In this document: positions 48,562 through 55,751 of the stretch, in pieces
How positions within the stretch are numbered: the stretch's first letter is position 1
Layout of the letters: every line of letters starts with the position of its first letter
Assembly (NCBI RefSeq): GCF_015840335.1
Contig: NZ_CP060395.1
Span: 2,269,277-2,333,276, forward strand
Length of the DNA: 64,000 nucleotides
Direction of reading: 5' to 3'
Source of the DNA: Synechococcus sp. CBW1108
GTDB taxonomy: Bacteria > Cyanobacteriota > Cyanobacteriia > PCC-6307 > Cyanobiaceae
Translations under genes and position numbers: made by a program
The notes under the pieces: model-generated
Databases searched by the model: none
What the model was told of the DNA's origin: nothing
Seen by the model: only the letters and a program-made list of their open reading frames with translations

Positions 48562-49653
48562 ATGCTCAAAGCCGGAATCGTCGGACTGCCCAACGTCGGT
48601 AAGTCGACCCTGTTCAACGCCCTGGTGGCCAATGCCCAGGCCGAAGCCGCCAACTATCCCTTCTGCACGATCGAGCCCAACTCGGGCATCGTTTCGGTGC
48701 CGGATCCCCGCCTCAACCAGCTGGCGGCCCTCAGCTCCAGCAAGGAGATCATCCCCACCAAGGTGGAGTTTGTGGATATCGCCGGCCTGGTCAAGGGGGC
48801 CAGCCAGGGGGAGGGGCTGGGCAACAAGTTTCTGGCCAATATCCGCGAGGTGGACGCGATCGTGCACGTGGTGCGCTGCTTCGAGAACGACGACGTGATC
48901 CATGTGAGCGGTTCGGTGGGCCCGGCCCGCGATGCCGAGGTGATCAACCTGGAGCTGGGCCTGGCCGACCTATCCCAGGTGGAGAAACGCCGCGAGCGGC
49001 TCAAGAAGCAGGCGCGCACCAGCAAGGAGGCCCAGGCCGAAGATGGGGTTCTAGAACGGGTCCAGGCCGAGCTGGAGGCCGGCGGGGCGGCTCGCAATTT
49101 GGTGTTCAGCGCCGAGGAGGCACTGCTGCTCAAGCCCCTAGGGCTGCTCACCGCCAAGCCGATTATCTACGCCACCAACGTGAGCGAAGACGACCTGGCC
49201 GGCGGCAATGCCTATTGCCAGGAGCTGGCCGCCGTGGCCAAGCAGGAGGGGGCTGCCACCGTCCGCATCTCAGCCCAGGTGGAGGCCGAGCTGATCGAGC
49301 TGCCCGAGGCGGACCGCGCCGAATTCCTGGCGGGCCTGGGGGTTGAGGAAGGCGGCCTGCAGAGCCTGATCCGGGCCACCTATGCCCTCCTCGGCCTGCG
49401 CACCTATTTCACCACCGGCGAAAAGGAAACCCGCGCCTGGACGATCCAGGCCGGTATGACCGCCCCCCAGGCCGCCGGGGTGATCCACACCGATTTCGAG
49501 CGGGGCTTCATCCGCGCCCAGACGATTGGCACCCAGCAGCTGCTGGAGGCGGGCTCGCTGGCCGCAGCCCGCACCAAGGGCTGGCTGCGGGCCGAGGGCA
49601 AGGACTACATAGTGGCGGAAGGGGATGTGATGGAGTTTTTGTTCAACGTCTGA
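48562..49653 (+). CDS. ychF: redox-regulated ATPase YchF (OBG family)
   Basis: 363 residues. G1 [19 protein letters not shown]3 [17 protein letters not shown], unusual G4 that favours ATP, and a C-terminal TGS domain ([20 protein letters not shown]). Binds ribosomes and responds to oxidative stress. Divergent from the adaptor gene. Confidence 0.95.
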   Translation: MLKAGIVGLPNVGKSTLFNALVANAQAEAANYPFCTIEPNSGIVSVPDPRLNQLAALSSSKEIIPTKVEFVDIAGLVKGASQGEGLGNKFLANIREVDAIVHVVRCFENDDVIHVSGSVGPARDAEVINLELGLADLSQVEKRRERLKKQARTSKEAQAEDGVLERVQAELEAGGAARNLVFSAEEALLLKPLGLLTAKPIIYATNVSEDDLAGGNAYCQELAAVAKQEGAATVRISAQVEAELIELPEADRAEFLAGLGVEEGGLQSLIRATYALLGLRTYFTTGEKETRAWTIQAGMTAPQAAGVIHTDFERGFIRAQTIGTQQLLEAGSLAAARTKGWLRAEGKDYIVAEGDVMEFLFNV

Positions 49654-49671
49654 GGTTCCGCGTGGGCTGCC

Positions 49672-49687
49672 GCGGCGTGAACGCCGC
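49672..49687. other. GCGGCG-tgaa-CGCCGC hairpin after ychF
   Basis: A 6-bp stem with a 4-base loop, starting 19 bases past the ychF stop. No T-tract, so a transcription terminator is possible but weak. Confidence 0.35.
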
Positions 49688-49689
49688 TG

Positions 49690-49836
49690 GTGCGATGGGC
49701 GCGAGGGTTGCTGGCGGTGCTGGCCCCAGGTTGTCTTGTCGGGCTGCAGCGGTTTGCGGTTCCAAGGGGGGGGCTCAACGCTCCAGAGGTTCGGAACGTG
49801 CTGCATCAGGACGGTGAACTGGTGGTGTTGGTGTGA
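49690..49836 (+). pseudogene. possible decayed small gene after ychF
   Basis: Two reading frames that look continuous in translation are separated by a run of seven G near 49766: one gives LLAVLAPGCLVGLQRF, the other NAPEVRNVLHQDGELVVLV then a stop. A single base change in the G-run would join them. I cannot name a family, and the start is not visible. Very tentative. Confidence 0.22.
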
Positions 49837-49838
49837 AG

Positions 49839-50198
49839 TCAGGGCAGCTCAAGCCAGCTGCGCAGGGCGAGATCGAGTTCAGCCAGGGTTCCTGATTCCA
49901 GGATCCCCACCACGGCACCGACAGCGGCTGTGGGCACTGTGAAAAGCTTGTCTGCCATGAGCTGTGAGGGTTTGCGCAGCCTATTGCTGCCACTGGGGTT
50001 CACGGGAATTCGCACCAGTGGTGCCTCCAGCAGGGTGCTGGTCAGCGGACAGAGCGTGACACTTGGATGACCTTGAAGCCAGCGATTGGCCTGCACCACG
50101 ACGGCTGGTCTTGGCTTGCCTGAGTACACCCCAGAGGTGGCAACCGTCACGATTAATCCCCGTTGTAGAGCCACCGTCATGCTGTCCAACTCCGTCAT
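49839..50198 (-). CDS. MazF/PemK-type toxin (mRNA interferase)
   Basis: 119 residues. MazF-like order: RGLIVTVATSGVYSGKPRPA, VVVQANRWLQG, VTLCPLTSTL, then LMADKLFTVPTAAVGAVVG. The family cleaves RNA and is held in check by a small antitoxin. The ATG at 50198 overlaps the antitoxin stop (ATGA), the classical coupled arrangement; an internal ATG at 50180 is an alternative. The patch is less GC-rich than its surroundings. Confidence 0.85.
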   Translation of the reverse strand: MTELDSMTVALQRGLIVTVATSGVYSGKPRPAVVVQANRWLQGHPSVTLCPLTSTLLEAPLVRIPVNPSGSNRLRKPSQLMADKLFTVPTAAVGAVVGILESGTLAELDLALRSWLELP

Positions 50199-50422
50199 GC
50201 GGTCCAATCAGTCCAGTCCGGAAGTTGCTCACTCCAGTTGGGTTTGCCGCTGTGTTCAGCAATCAAAGCCGACTGACGCCGAGCCTCATCGTTATTACTG
50301 AAGCGCTGCACATATTGCGCTATCGCCTCACGCACACAAGCGCTCCGGCTCTTTCCCATGCTCCGCGCCAGCCTATCCAACTGCTGCTCCAGCTCGGGCG
50401 CCACCCGCACACCGATCGCCAT
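50195..50422 (-). CDS. ribbon-helix-helix antitoxin
   Basis: 75 residues. VRVAPELEQQLDRLARSMGK then SRSACVREAIAQYVQRF is a typical RHH (CopG/MetJ) dimer domain, followed by a polar, Trp-rich C-terminus (NWSEQLPDWTDW) that likely wraps the toxin. First gene of the pair, ATG at 50422. A palindrome lies 8 bases upstream. Expected to repress its own promoter. Confidence 0.8.
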   Translation of the reverse strand: MAIGVRVAPELEQQLDRLARSMGKSRSACVREAIAQYVQRFSNNDEARRQSALIAEHSGKPNWSEQLPDWTDWTA

Positions 50423-50430
50423 TGTGGATC

Positions 50431-50441
50431 TCGTTAAACGA
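50431..50441. promoter_or_regulatory. TCGTT-a-AACGA inverted repeat, candidate antitoxin operator
   Basis: A perfect 5-bp inverted repeat around one base, 8 bases before the antitoxin ATG. RHH antitoxins usually bind short palindromes here; this is the best candidate in the gap. Confidence 0.45.
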
Positions 50442-50586
50442 TTTGTAGAACACCCTAGCGCCCTCTTTCCGCATCAACTCATCTGTTGATGCCTTCTCCC
50501 CTCTGGCCGCTGGTGCTAATCAGTCATGCTTGACGAGACCCCTGTGGATCGTGTCGTGACCGTCAAGAGTTCGATCTCTCTAAGCG

Positions 50587-50806
50587 ATGACCAGGACGCC
50601 TGTGCCAGATCCGATCCCTGGCGGAGACCGGCCGTTTCCCTTCAATGAGTTCCGTTCTTCAGCAGGGTCTAGATCTTTTGTGGCAGCAGCACGCCGATGC
50701 CCAGGCCGATCGGGCGGCCTTGCACGCCCTCCTTGCTTAGCGGGCAAGTGGCCCGTTTGTGACGTCCGGCGAGCTGCGTGAGCGCCTGAGCAAGTGGCGG
50801 GCATGA
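50587..50806 (+). pseudogene. decayed ParD-type antitoxin (frameshift plus TAG)
   Basis: Joining two frames gives MTRTPVPD / RSLAETGRFPSMSSVLQQGL / DLLWQQHADAQADRAALHAL, then LLA, a TAG (50738-50740), and RASGPFVTSGELRERLSKW. The ETGRFPSMSSVLQQGLDLL pattern fits ParD (SGRYxSxSEVVREGLRLL). The first eight codons (ATG at 50587) are one base out of frame with the rest, near a gatccgatcc duplication, and the TAG stops the frame mid-gene. The stop overlaps the ParE-type ATG (ATGA), as in a live operon. Confidence 0.7.
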
Positions 50807-51177
50807 CAAAAGCTGCATGGACCGTGGTGTTCGCCGCCGCTGCCGAATGGGATCTCGCCCTCATCGAGGCCTTTCTCAGTAAGGCCTATCAAGACTTTGG
50901 AGACCCCGCTGACCAAGCTGCACTCCACGCGGCAGCTAGAGTTGACGCCATAGTTGCCCACTCGGAACGACTGGCTGTGGCCCCAATGCGCGGGTCCATC
51001 CACGACGACCTCTTGCCAGGCCTGTGGTATCTCGCCCTTGGTCAGGCGATCTACTAGGCCATCTACTGGTTTCAGATCTGCGCAGAAGCGGCCTAGATTT
51101 GCATTCTCGCCGTGTTTTATGGCGGACAAGATCGTCAACTTCACATCCTCGTGAGGCTGCTTGGAACGAGGCGCTGA
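50803..51177 (+). pseudogene. decayed ParE/RelE-type toxin with two in-frame TAG codons
   Basis: From the ATG at 50803 the frame reads through SERLAVAPMRGSIHDDLLPG and LWYLALGQAIY, hits TAG (51055-51057), continues AIYWFQICAEAA, hits TAG (51094-51096), then ICILAVFYGGQDRQLHILVR and LLGTRR to a TGA. The LAVFYGGQD...LVRLLG end is the ParE C-terminus. Around the first TAG a 12-base unit (gcgatctactag / gccatctactgg) is duplicated. Without suppression only a truncated 84-residue product is possible. Confidence 0.78.
51046..51069 (+). repeat. 12-bp duplication, 2 units, in the ParE-like pseudogene
   Basis: gcgatctactag then gccatctactgg, 10 of 12 identical; the first copy carries a TAG where the second has TGG. 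In-frame period. Confidence 0.75.
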
Positions 51178-51516
51178 GAGCAGTGCGGCTTGTGGCCTTG
51201 AGCTCCAGTAAACCGGATGTCAAGCGACATTGAAAACAGAGCCACTTCCGACCAGCTCGCTGATCTGATCAGCTGCCCCCCCCGCTTCCACGCCGCCACT
51301 GCTCAGGAATGTGTGCAGCTCGCACAGACCTATGCACATCGCCCGCGCAACCATGTTCGCCCGCATCGCCCAGCAAGGCCAAGCAACGCCGAGCTCAGTG
51401 GAATCCTGATCAGCGCGTTCGAGTTGGGATTTCCCTGCTGGGGGAACACGGCGGATTTGCCTGATCCTTTGGAAGGGGGCCGGGGGCCGGGGGCGGGGGC
51501 TCAGAATGGCCCCAAC
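51178..51516. other. gene-poor stretch of accessory DNA
   Basis: No convincing gene on either strand. The open frame that starts at 51217 is low in coding character until the ATG at 51517. The right end carries the G-quadruplex motif. It may hold remnants of mobile or toxin-antitoxin DNA, but I see none that I can name. Confidence 0.5.
51475..51499 (+). other. four-tract G5 quadruplex motif upstream of a small gene
   Basis: G5-cc-G5-cc-G5-c-G5, with loops of one or two bases, 17 bases before the ATG at 51517. It is among the strongest possible quadruplex patterns, on the plus (mRNA-sense) strand. Confidence 0.85.
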
Positions 51517-51747
51517 ATGCCCCCTTACCCCGTGACCGATCCGGCCCAGCAAAAACCAGCCCAGACAAACTCACCTGCCAACTCACCTGCCGACTCTCTC
51601 CACGACTTCGACGTGCAGAAGGAGCTTCATCAGAAGATCCGCAACGATCCCGACTACGACGATTGGGAGTACGGCACCGAGCCCCTGCCCCATGAGGCCT
51701 GGGTGGCCAGCCAGGCCCCTAAGCCTGAGCCGCCTGCCGCGGTTTAA
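51517..51747 (+). CDS. small acidic hypothetical protein, 76 aa
   Basis: A Pro/Gln/Asn/Ser-rich N-terminus with a 12-bp repeat (encoding NSPA twice), then a compact acidic part, LHDFDVQKELHQKIRNDPDY and DDWEYGTEPLPHEAWVAS. Such short DPDYDDWEYG-type proteins look like conserved picocyanobacterial unknowns. ATG at 51517 is chosen because coding character begins here. Its 3' end overlaps the convergent MFS gene by 29 bases. Confidence 0.6.
   Translation: MPPYPVTDPAQQKPAQTNSPANSPADSLHDFDVQKELHQKIRNDPDYDDWEYGTEPLPHEAWVASQAPKPEPPAAV
51568..51591 (+). repeat. 12-bp perfect tandem repeat, 2 units
   Basis: aactcacctgcc twice, encoding NSPA NSPA in the 76-residue protein. Confidence 0.85.
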
Positions 51748-52957
51748 GTCGTCTCACCAGGTTGAGCCCCGCCAGGCACAGCAGGGTCATCCCTATCCAG
51801 AAGCCGCCGGCGTGGCGCTGGGCGTCGAGGGCCCGCCCCGCCAGCAGCGGTGCAGCCAGGGCGCTCAGGGCAAAGCACTGGGAGAAGAGGGCCATGGCCA
51901 GGCCCCGATGTTCAGGCGGGCTCAGTTCGATCACCGCCTCGGTGGCGATCGGCAGAAATGCAGCTGCCCCCAGGGCCAGGGGCAGCTGGGCCAACAACAC
52001 CAGCCACAGGCCCTGGCGGGTGAGGGCCGAGAAGGCCAGCAGCACTGTGCCGGCGGCAAAACAGGCGAGGCTGAGTCCGAGGCCGTGGGCGATTGGCCTG
52101 CGGGCCAGGGCTTGTCCCACGGGCCACTGGATCAACACCAGCAGCCCCAGCTGAATGCCAACCAGCAGGGCGCCGAGGCTCTCGGGCATGGCCGCCCGCT
52201 CCAGCCCGCCCCGCACCAGATCTAAAGGCAGGGCGCTTTGCATCAATACGGGTAGGGAGGTGGCCAGCAGGCTGATCGCCAGCACGGGTAGCAGGGCTGG
52301 CAACCATTGGCGCCAGGGGGTCTTGGCGGCGGCGGTGGCAGCGGACGGCTCCGGGTTGGGCAGGGGCTGGCGCAGCAGCAGCAGCACGAGCACCAGGGCG
52401 CTGATGCTGTCGACCAGGTAGATCCCCCGCAGCCGCCCCGCCGCCGCCAGCAGGGCTCCCACCAGGGCGCCCGTGGCGATGCCTGCCGCATCGGCGCTGC
52501 GCGCCATGGCATAGCCCCGGGCAGAGGGGATTGGCGCTGGACCCGAGCTGCAGCCCAGTGGCACTGCCAGCTCGATCGCCGGCCAGTAGAGGCCTGCGGC
52601 TACGCCCAGCAGCAGTTGGCCCTGGACATAGCCAGCGAAGCTGCTGGTGCTCGCCAGCCGCAGGTCACCAAGCACAATGGCCACTGCGGCCAGCAGCACC
52701 GGGATTGAGCAGGCCAGCCCCCGATCCACCAGGGCGCCGCTCAGCAAGCGCCCCAACGTGCCGGCCAGGGCCGCCAGCGCCAGCCCCTGGGTCACCGCCT
52801 GGGCGCTGAAGGCTTCCTGGTGGAACACGATCGGGGTCAGGTAGAGCACCCCGCCTGCCCCCACCGAGGCCACCAGCCGAACCAGGGACACGTGGCGCAG
52901 GGCAGCCGGGAACTGATCCAGCCATCCGCTTGGACGGATGCGGTGGAGTTTGCACAA
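51719..52957 (-). CDS. MFS transporter
   Basis: About 412 residues and 12 helices: SLVRLVASVGAGGVLYLTPI, ALAALAGTLGRLLSGALVDR (the loop 2-3 GxLxDR pattern), then ARGYAMARSADAAGIATGAL. Substrate unknown; it resembles sugar/drug efflux carriers. The start is uncertain: the region LDQFPAALRHVSLVRLV looks conserved, so the TTG at 52957 is used; the GTG at 52891 would shorten it. Divergent from the hydrolase gene, overlaps the 76-residue gene. Confidence 0.82.
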   Translation of the reverse strand: MCKLHRIRPSGWLDQFPAALRHVSLVRLVASVGAGGVLYLTPIVFHQEAFSAQAVTQGLALAALAGTLGRLLSGALVDRGLACSIPVLLAAVAIVLGDLRLASTSSFAGYVQGQLLLGVAAGLYWPAIELAVPLGCSSGPAPIPSARGYAMARSADAAGIATGALVGALLAAAGRLRGIYLVDSISALVLVLLLLRQPLPNPEPSAATAAAKTPWRQWLPALLPVLAISLLATSLPVLMQSALPLDLVRGGLERAAMPESLGALLVGIQLGLLVLIQWPVGQALARRPIAHGLGLSLACFAAGTVLLAFSALTRQGLWLVLLAQLPLALGAAAFLPIATEAVIELSPPEHRGLAMALFSQCFALSALAAPLLAGRALDAQRHAGGFWIGMTLLCLAGLNLVRRLKPRQAAQA

Positions 52958-52977
52958 GCAGGGCAATTCACGGCAGG

Positions 52978-54717
52978 GTGCCAGTCTGGCGGGTGTCCTT
53001 GCCCCTGGTTCCACTTCCGGTCTTGTTTCTGCGTCCCTTCGCTGCCCTGCTCCTCGGTGCCATGCCCCTCGGTGCCCCGGCCCTCGGTGGGATCGCGAGC
53101 CTGCTGGCTCCCCTGCCGGCCCAGGCTGCCGATGAGTTGCGCCTCCAGCTTGACGGGCTCGAGCTGCCGATTGATCTGGTGGAGCTGGAGGCCTTTACCC
53201 GCCAGCCGATGCAGTCCACCCGCCCCGGGGACGGCAATAGTGATCTGGCTGGGAATTTGGCTGGGGATCTAGGGGTGTGGCTCAACCTGCTCCAGCCCCA
53301 GAGCCGTCGTGACCTGATCCGGCTGCTGCAGGCCCCCCTGTTGCAGAACCGCAGCTTTGGTCAACAGCTGCTCAACAGCTGGACCGGAGAGCAGATGCTC
53401 AAGGAAGCCGGAGGGCTGCTCACCGTTACCGTCCCCGCCAGCAAGGGCCAGGGTCCCAGCACGGCCCCGTTGCTGCTGGCCAGCCTGCACCAGCTGCTGC
53501 AAAGCCAGGGCAGGGTGTCCACCCTGGAGCTGTTGCGCTCCCTGCCCGTGGCCAGTGTCACCCTGCGCATCGACGGGGCGCTGGAGCTGGCCAGCCAGTG
53601 GCGCAGGCAGCTCCAGCGTCAGAACGGCGCCCTTGCCCAGCTGCGCCAGCTGGGTTTGCCGCGGCGTAGTTCCAGGCCCCTTGCCTTTACGGGCTCCTTG
53701 AGCCGCCTGCCCAAGCGCCTGCTGTTGACCGTGCCCCACCGGGCCACGCCCCTGCCGATTGAGCTCTGGCCAGCCCACCAGCCCCGCCGGGGCCCCTGGT
53801 TGCTGGTGATGCCCGGCCTCGGCGGCAGCCCCGACCAGCTCAGCTGGCTGGCGTCAGCCCTGGCCGATCGCGGCTGGCCGGCGGTGGTGCTGGAACATCC
53901 CGGCAGCGACCAGCAGGCACTGCAGGCCTCCCTGCTGGGGGATGCGCCGCCACCGGGAGCCGAAGCCCTGCCCCAGCGCCTCGCCGACCTACAGGCCGTG
54001 CTGGAGGCCCAGCGGGAGGGTCACTTGCCTTCCTTTGGCCCTTCGCCGGCCGGCGAACAGGGGGTGGTGCTGCTAGGCCATTCCCTTGGGGGCTTGACGG
54101 CGCTGATGGCTGCTGGTCTGGTGCCGGAGCGGGGTTTGGCCCGGCGTTGTGAGCTGGCCATGGTTTCCTTGCCGCTCGCCAACCTCTCGCGGCTGATGCA
54201 ATGCCAGCTGCCCGGGATCATCGGGGATGGGGCGGCCAGCGCCGCACCGGGGCTCGCCCAGGTTTCCCAGCCCACCCCGTTGCTGGGGGTGGTGGCTTTC
54301 AATGGTTTCGGCAGCCTGCTCTGGCCCTACCGGAGCCTGCAGGATCTCAATCTGCCCGTGCTGCTGGTGGGAGGCAGCCTTGATCTGGTCACCCCCCCTG
54401 TTCAGGAGCAGTTGGCGGTGTTCGCCCGGGCCCGCCACCCCCGCAGCCGGCTGGTGCTGGTGGAGGGAGCCAGCCACTTTTCGCCCGTGCGGATTGAAAG
54501 CCGGGGCGAGGCCCTGTTTCAACTGGGAGAGGAGCTGGTGGGCATCGCGCCGCTCAAGGTGCAGGCCCTTTTGCTCAACTTCACCACTGAATTTCTCCAG
54601 GGTATGGAGCAGCCCAGCCTGCTTTCCCCCCAGCTTCGCGAGCAGGAGGGCGTGCAGGCCTACGTGCTTGACGGCGGCCAGGCCCGCCGTTGGAAACAGC
54701 GGATTCCGGAGCCCTGA
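52978..54717 (+). CDS. exported alpha/beta hydrolase with N-terminal DUF1400
   Basis: About 579 residues. Signal peptide, VLFLRPFAALLLGAMPLG through PLPAQAA, then DUF1400 (about 55-210: LDGLELPIDLVELEAF, LGVWLNLLQPQSRRDLIRLL) and an alpha/beta hydrolase with nucleophile elbow GHSLGGLTAL, acid LVGGSLDLVTPP and His EGASHFSPV. Cyanobacterial DUF1400 proteins are predicted lipases or esterases of unknown substrate. GTG at 52978 is chosen for a clean signal. The signal contains a 15-bp repeat. Confidence 0.85.
   Translation: MPVWRVSLPLVPLPVLFLRPFAALLLGAMPLGAPALGGIASLLAPLPAQAADELRLQLDGLELPIDLVELEAFTRQPMQSTRPGDGNSDLAGNLAGDLGVWLNLLQPQSRRDLIRLLQAPLLQNRSFGQQLLNSWTGEQMLKEAGGLLTVTVPASKGQGPSTAPLLLASLHQLLQSQGRVSTLELLRSLPVASVTLRIDGALELASQWRRQLQRQNGALAQLRQLGLPRRSSRPLAFTGSLSRLPKRLLLTVPHRATPLPIELWPAHQPRRGPWLLVMPGLGGSPDQLSWLASALADRGWPAVVLEHPGSDQQALQASLLGDAPPPGAEALPQRLADLQAVLEAQREGHLPSFGPSPAGEQGVVLLGHSLGGLTALMAAGLVPERGLARRCELAMVSLPLANLSRLMQCQLPGIIGDGAASAAPGLAQVSQPTPLLGVVAFNGFGSLLWPYRSLQDLNLPVLLVGGSLDLVTPPVQEQLAVFARARHPRSRLVLVEGASHFSPVRIESRGEALFQLGEELVGIAPLKVQALLLNFTTEFLQGMEQPSLLSPQLREQEGVQAYVLDGGQARRWKQRIPEP
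53053..53097 (+). repeat. 15-bp tandem repeat, 3 units, in the hydrolase signal peptide
   Basis: ctcggtgccatgccc, ctcggtgccccggcc and ctcggtgggatcgcg encode LGAMP, LGAPA and LGGIA, so the hydrophobic core of the signal has a repeat origin. Confidence 0.75.
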
Positions 54718-54719
54718 GC

Positions 54720-55751
54720 TCAGAAGCTGATGCGGGGATCCAGCAGGGCCACCACCAGGTCCACTACCACCGTCACCAGCACCACCAGGCCAGCTACCAC
54801 CACGACAATCCCCTGCACCAATGGGTAGTCGCGCTGGCTGATCGCTTCCTGCAGCCGGAAGGCGATGCCTGGCCAGGAGTAGGTGACCTCGATCAGCAGG
54901 GCGCCGCCGATCAGCGATGCCACCGTGATGCCCGTGATTGTCAGCACCGGCAGCAGGGCGTTGGGCAGGGCATGGCGCAGCACCACCCGGGCTTCGCCCA
55001 GGCCACGGCTGCGGGCCGCCTCCACATAGTCGGAGCCGAGGGTGCGGCGCAGGTTGAGCCGCAAAGCATTGGCGAAGATGCCGCTCAGCAGCAGGCCCAG
55101 GGTGGCCGCCGGCAGCACCAGGTGCCGCACACTGCCCGCCAGCTGCTGCCATTGGCCCGTGGCCAGGCCAGAGCGCAGGCTGTCAAATAGGTAGAAGCCG
55201 CTGCCTTCCGGTGGCAGCAGGGTGGGCGGGAAGCGGCCCCCCACCGGCAGCCAGCCCAGCCACACGGCAAACACCAGCTGCACCACCATCGCCGCCCAGA
55301 AGGGCGGCAGGGCATAGGTGCCGATGCCATAGAGACGGCCGGCCAGGTCGAGCTTGCCCTCGGGCCGGGCGATGCCGGAGAAGCCCACCGCCAGGCCCAC
55401 CAGCGCCGCCAGCAGCAATGCCACCACCCCCAGCTCCAGGGACGCCGGCAGGCTCTGGCGGATCACCGCCGTGACGGGTTCCTGGTTGGTGAGGGAGGCG
55501 CCCAGATCGCCATGCAGCAGCTTGCCCAGGAAGGTGCCGTATTGCTGCAGCAGGGGCTGGTCGAGACCCAGCTGGGTCCGCAGGGCCGCCCGGGCGCTCT
55601 CGGGGGCGCGGGTGCCGAGCAGGGCATCGATCGGATCGCCTGGAGCCAGCCGCAGCAGCAGGAAAACCAGGCTGGCGATCAGCAAGAGCATCAGCGGCGC
55701 CAGGGCAAGCCGGGCGGCCAGGTAGCGCAGCAGGGCGCGACGGCGGCTCAT
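54720..55751 (-). CDS. DppB/OppB-type ABC permease
   Basis: 343 residues, six helices. RLAPGDPIDALLGTRAPESA, ASLTNQEPVTAVIRQSLPAS, the EAA loop DYVEAARSRGLGEARVVLRH, then ALLIEVTYSWPGIAFRLQEA. Permease for peptides, nickel or similar. The ATG at 55751 overlaps the substrate-binding gene (ATGA). The second permease (DppC) and ATPases are not here. Convergent with the hydrolase, 2 bases between stops. Confidence 0.92.
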   Translation of the reverse strand: MSRRRALLRYLAARLALAPLMLLLIASLVFLLLRLAPGDPIDALLGTRAPESARAALRTQLGLDQPLLQQYGTFLGKLLHGDLGASLTNQEPVTAVIRQSLPASLELGVVALLLAALVGLAVGFSGIARPEGKLDLAGRLYGIGTYALPPFWAAMVVQLVFAVWLGWLPVGGRFPPTLLPPEGSGFYLFDSLRSGLATGQWQQLAGSVRHLVLPAATLGLLLSGIFANALRLNLRRTLGSDYVEAARSRGLGEARVVLRHALPNALLPVLTITGITVASLIGGALLIEVTYSWPGIAFRLQEAISQRDYPLVQGIVVVVAGLVVLVTVVVDLVVALLDPRISF

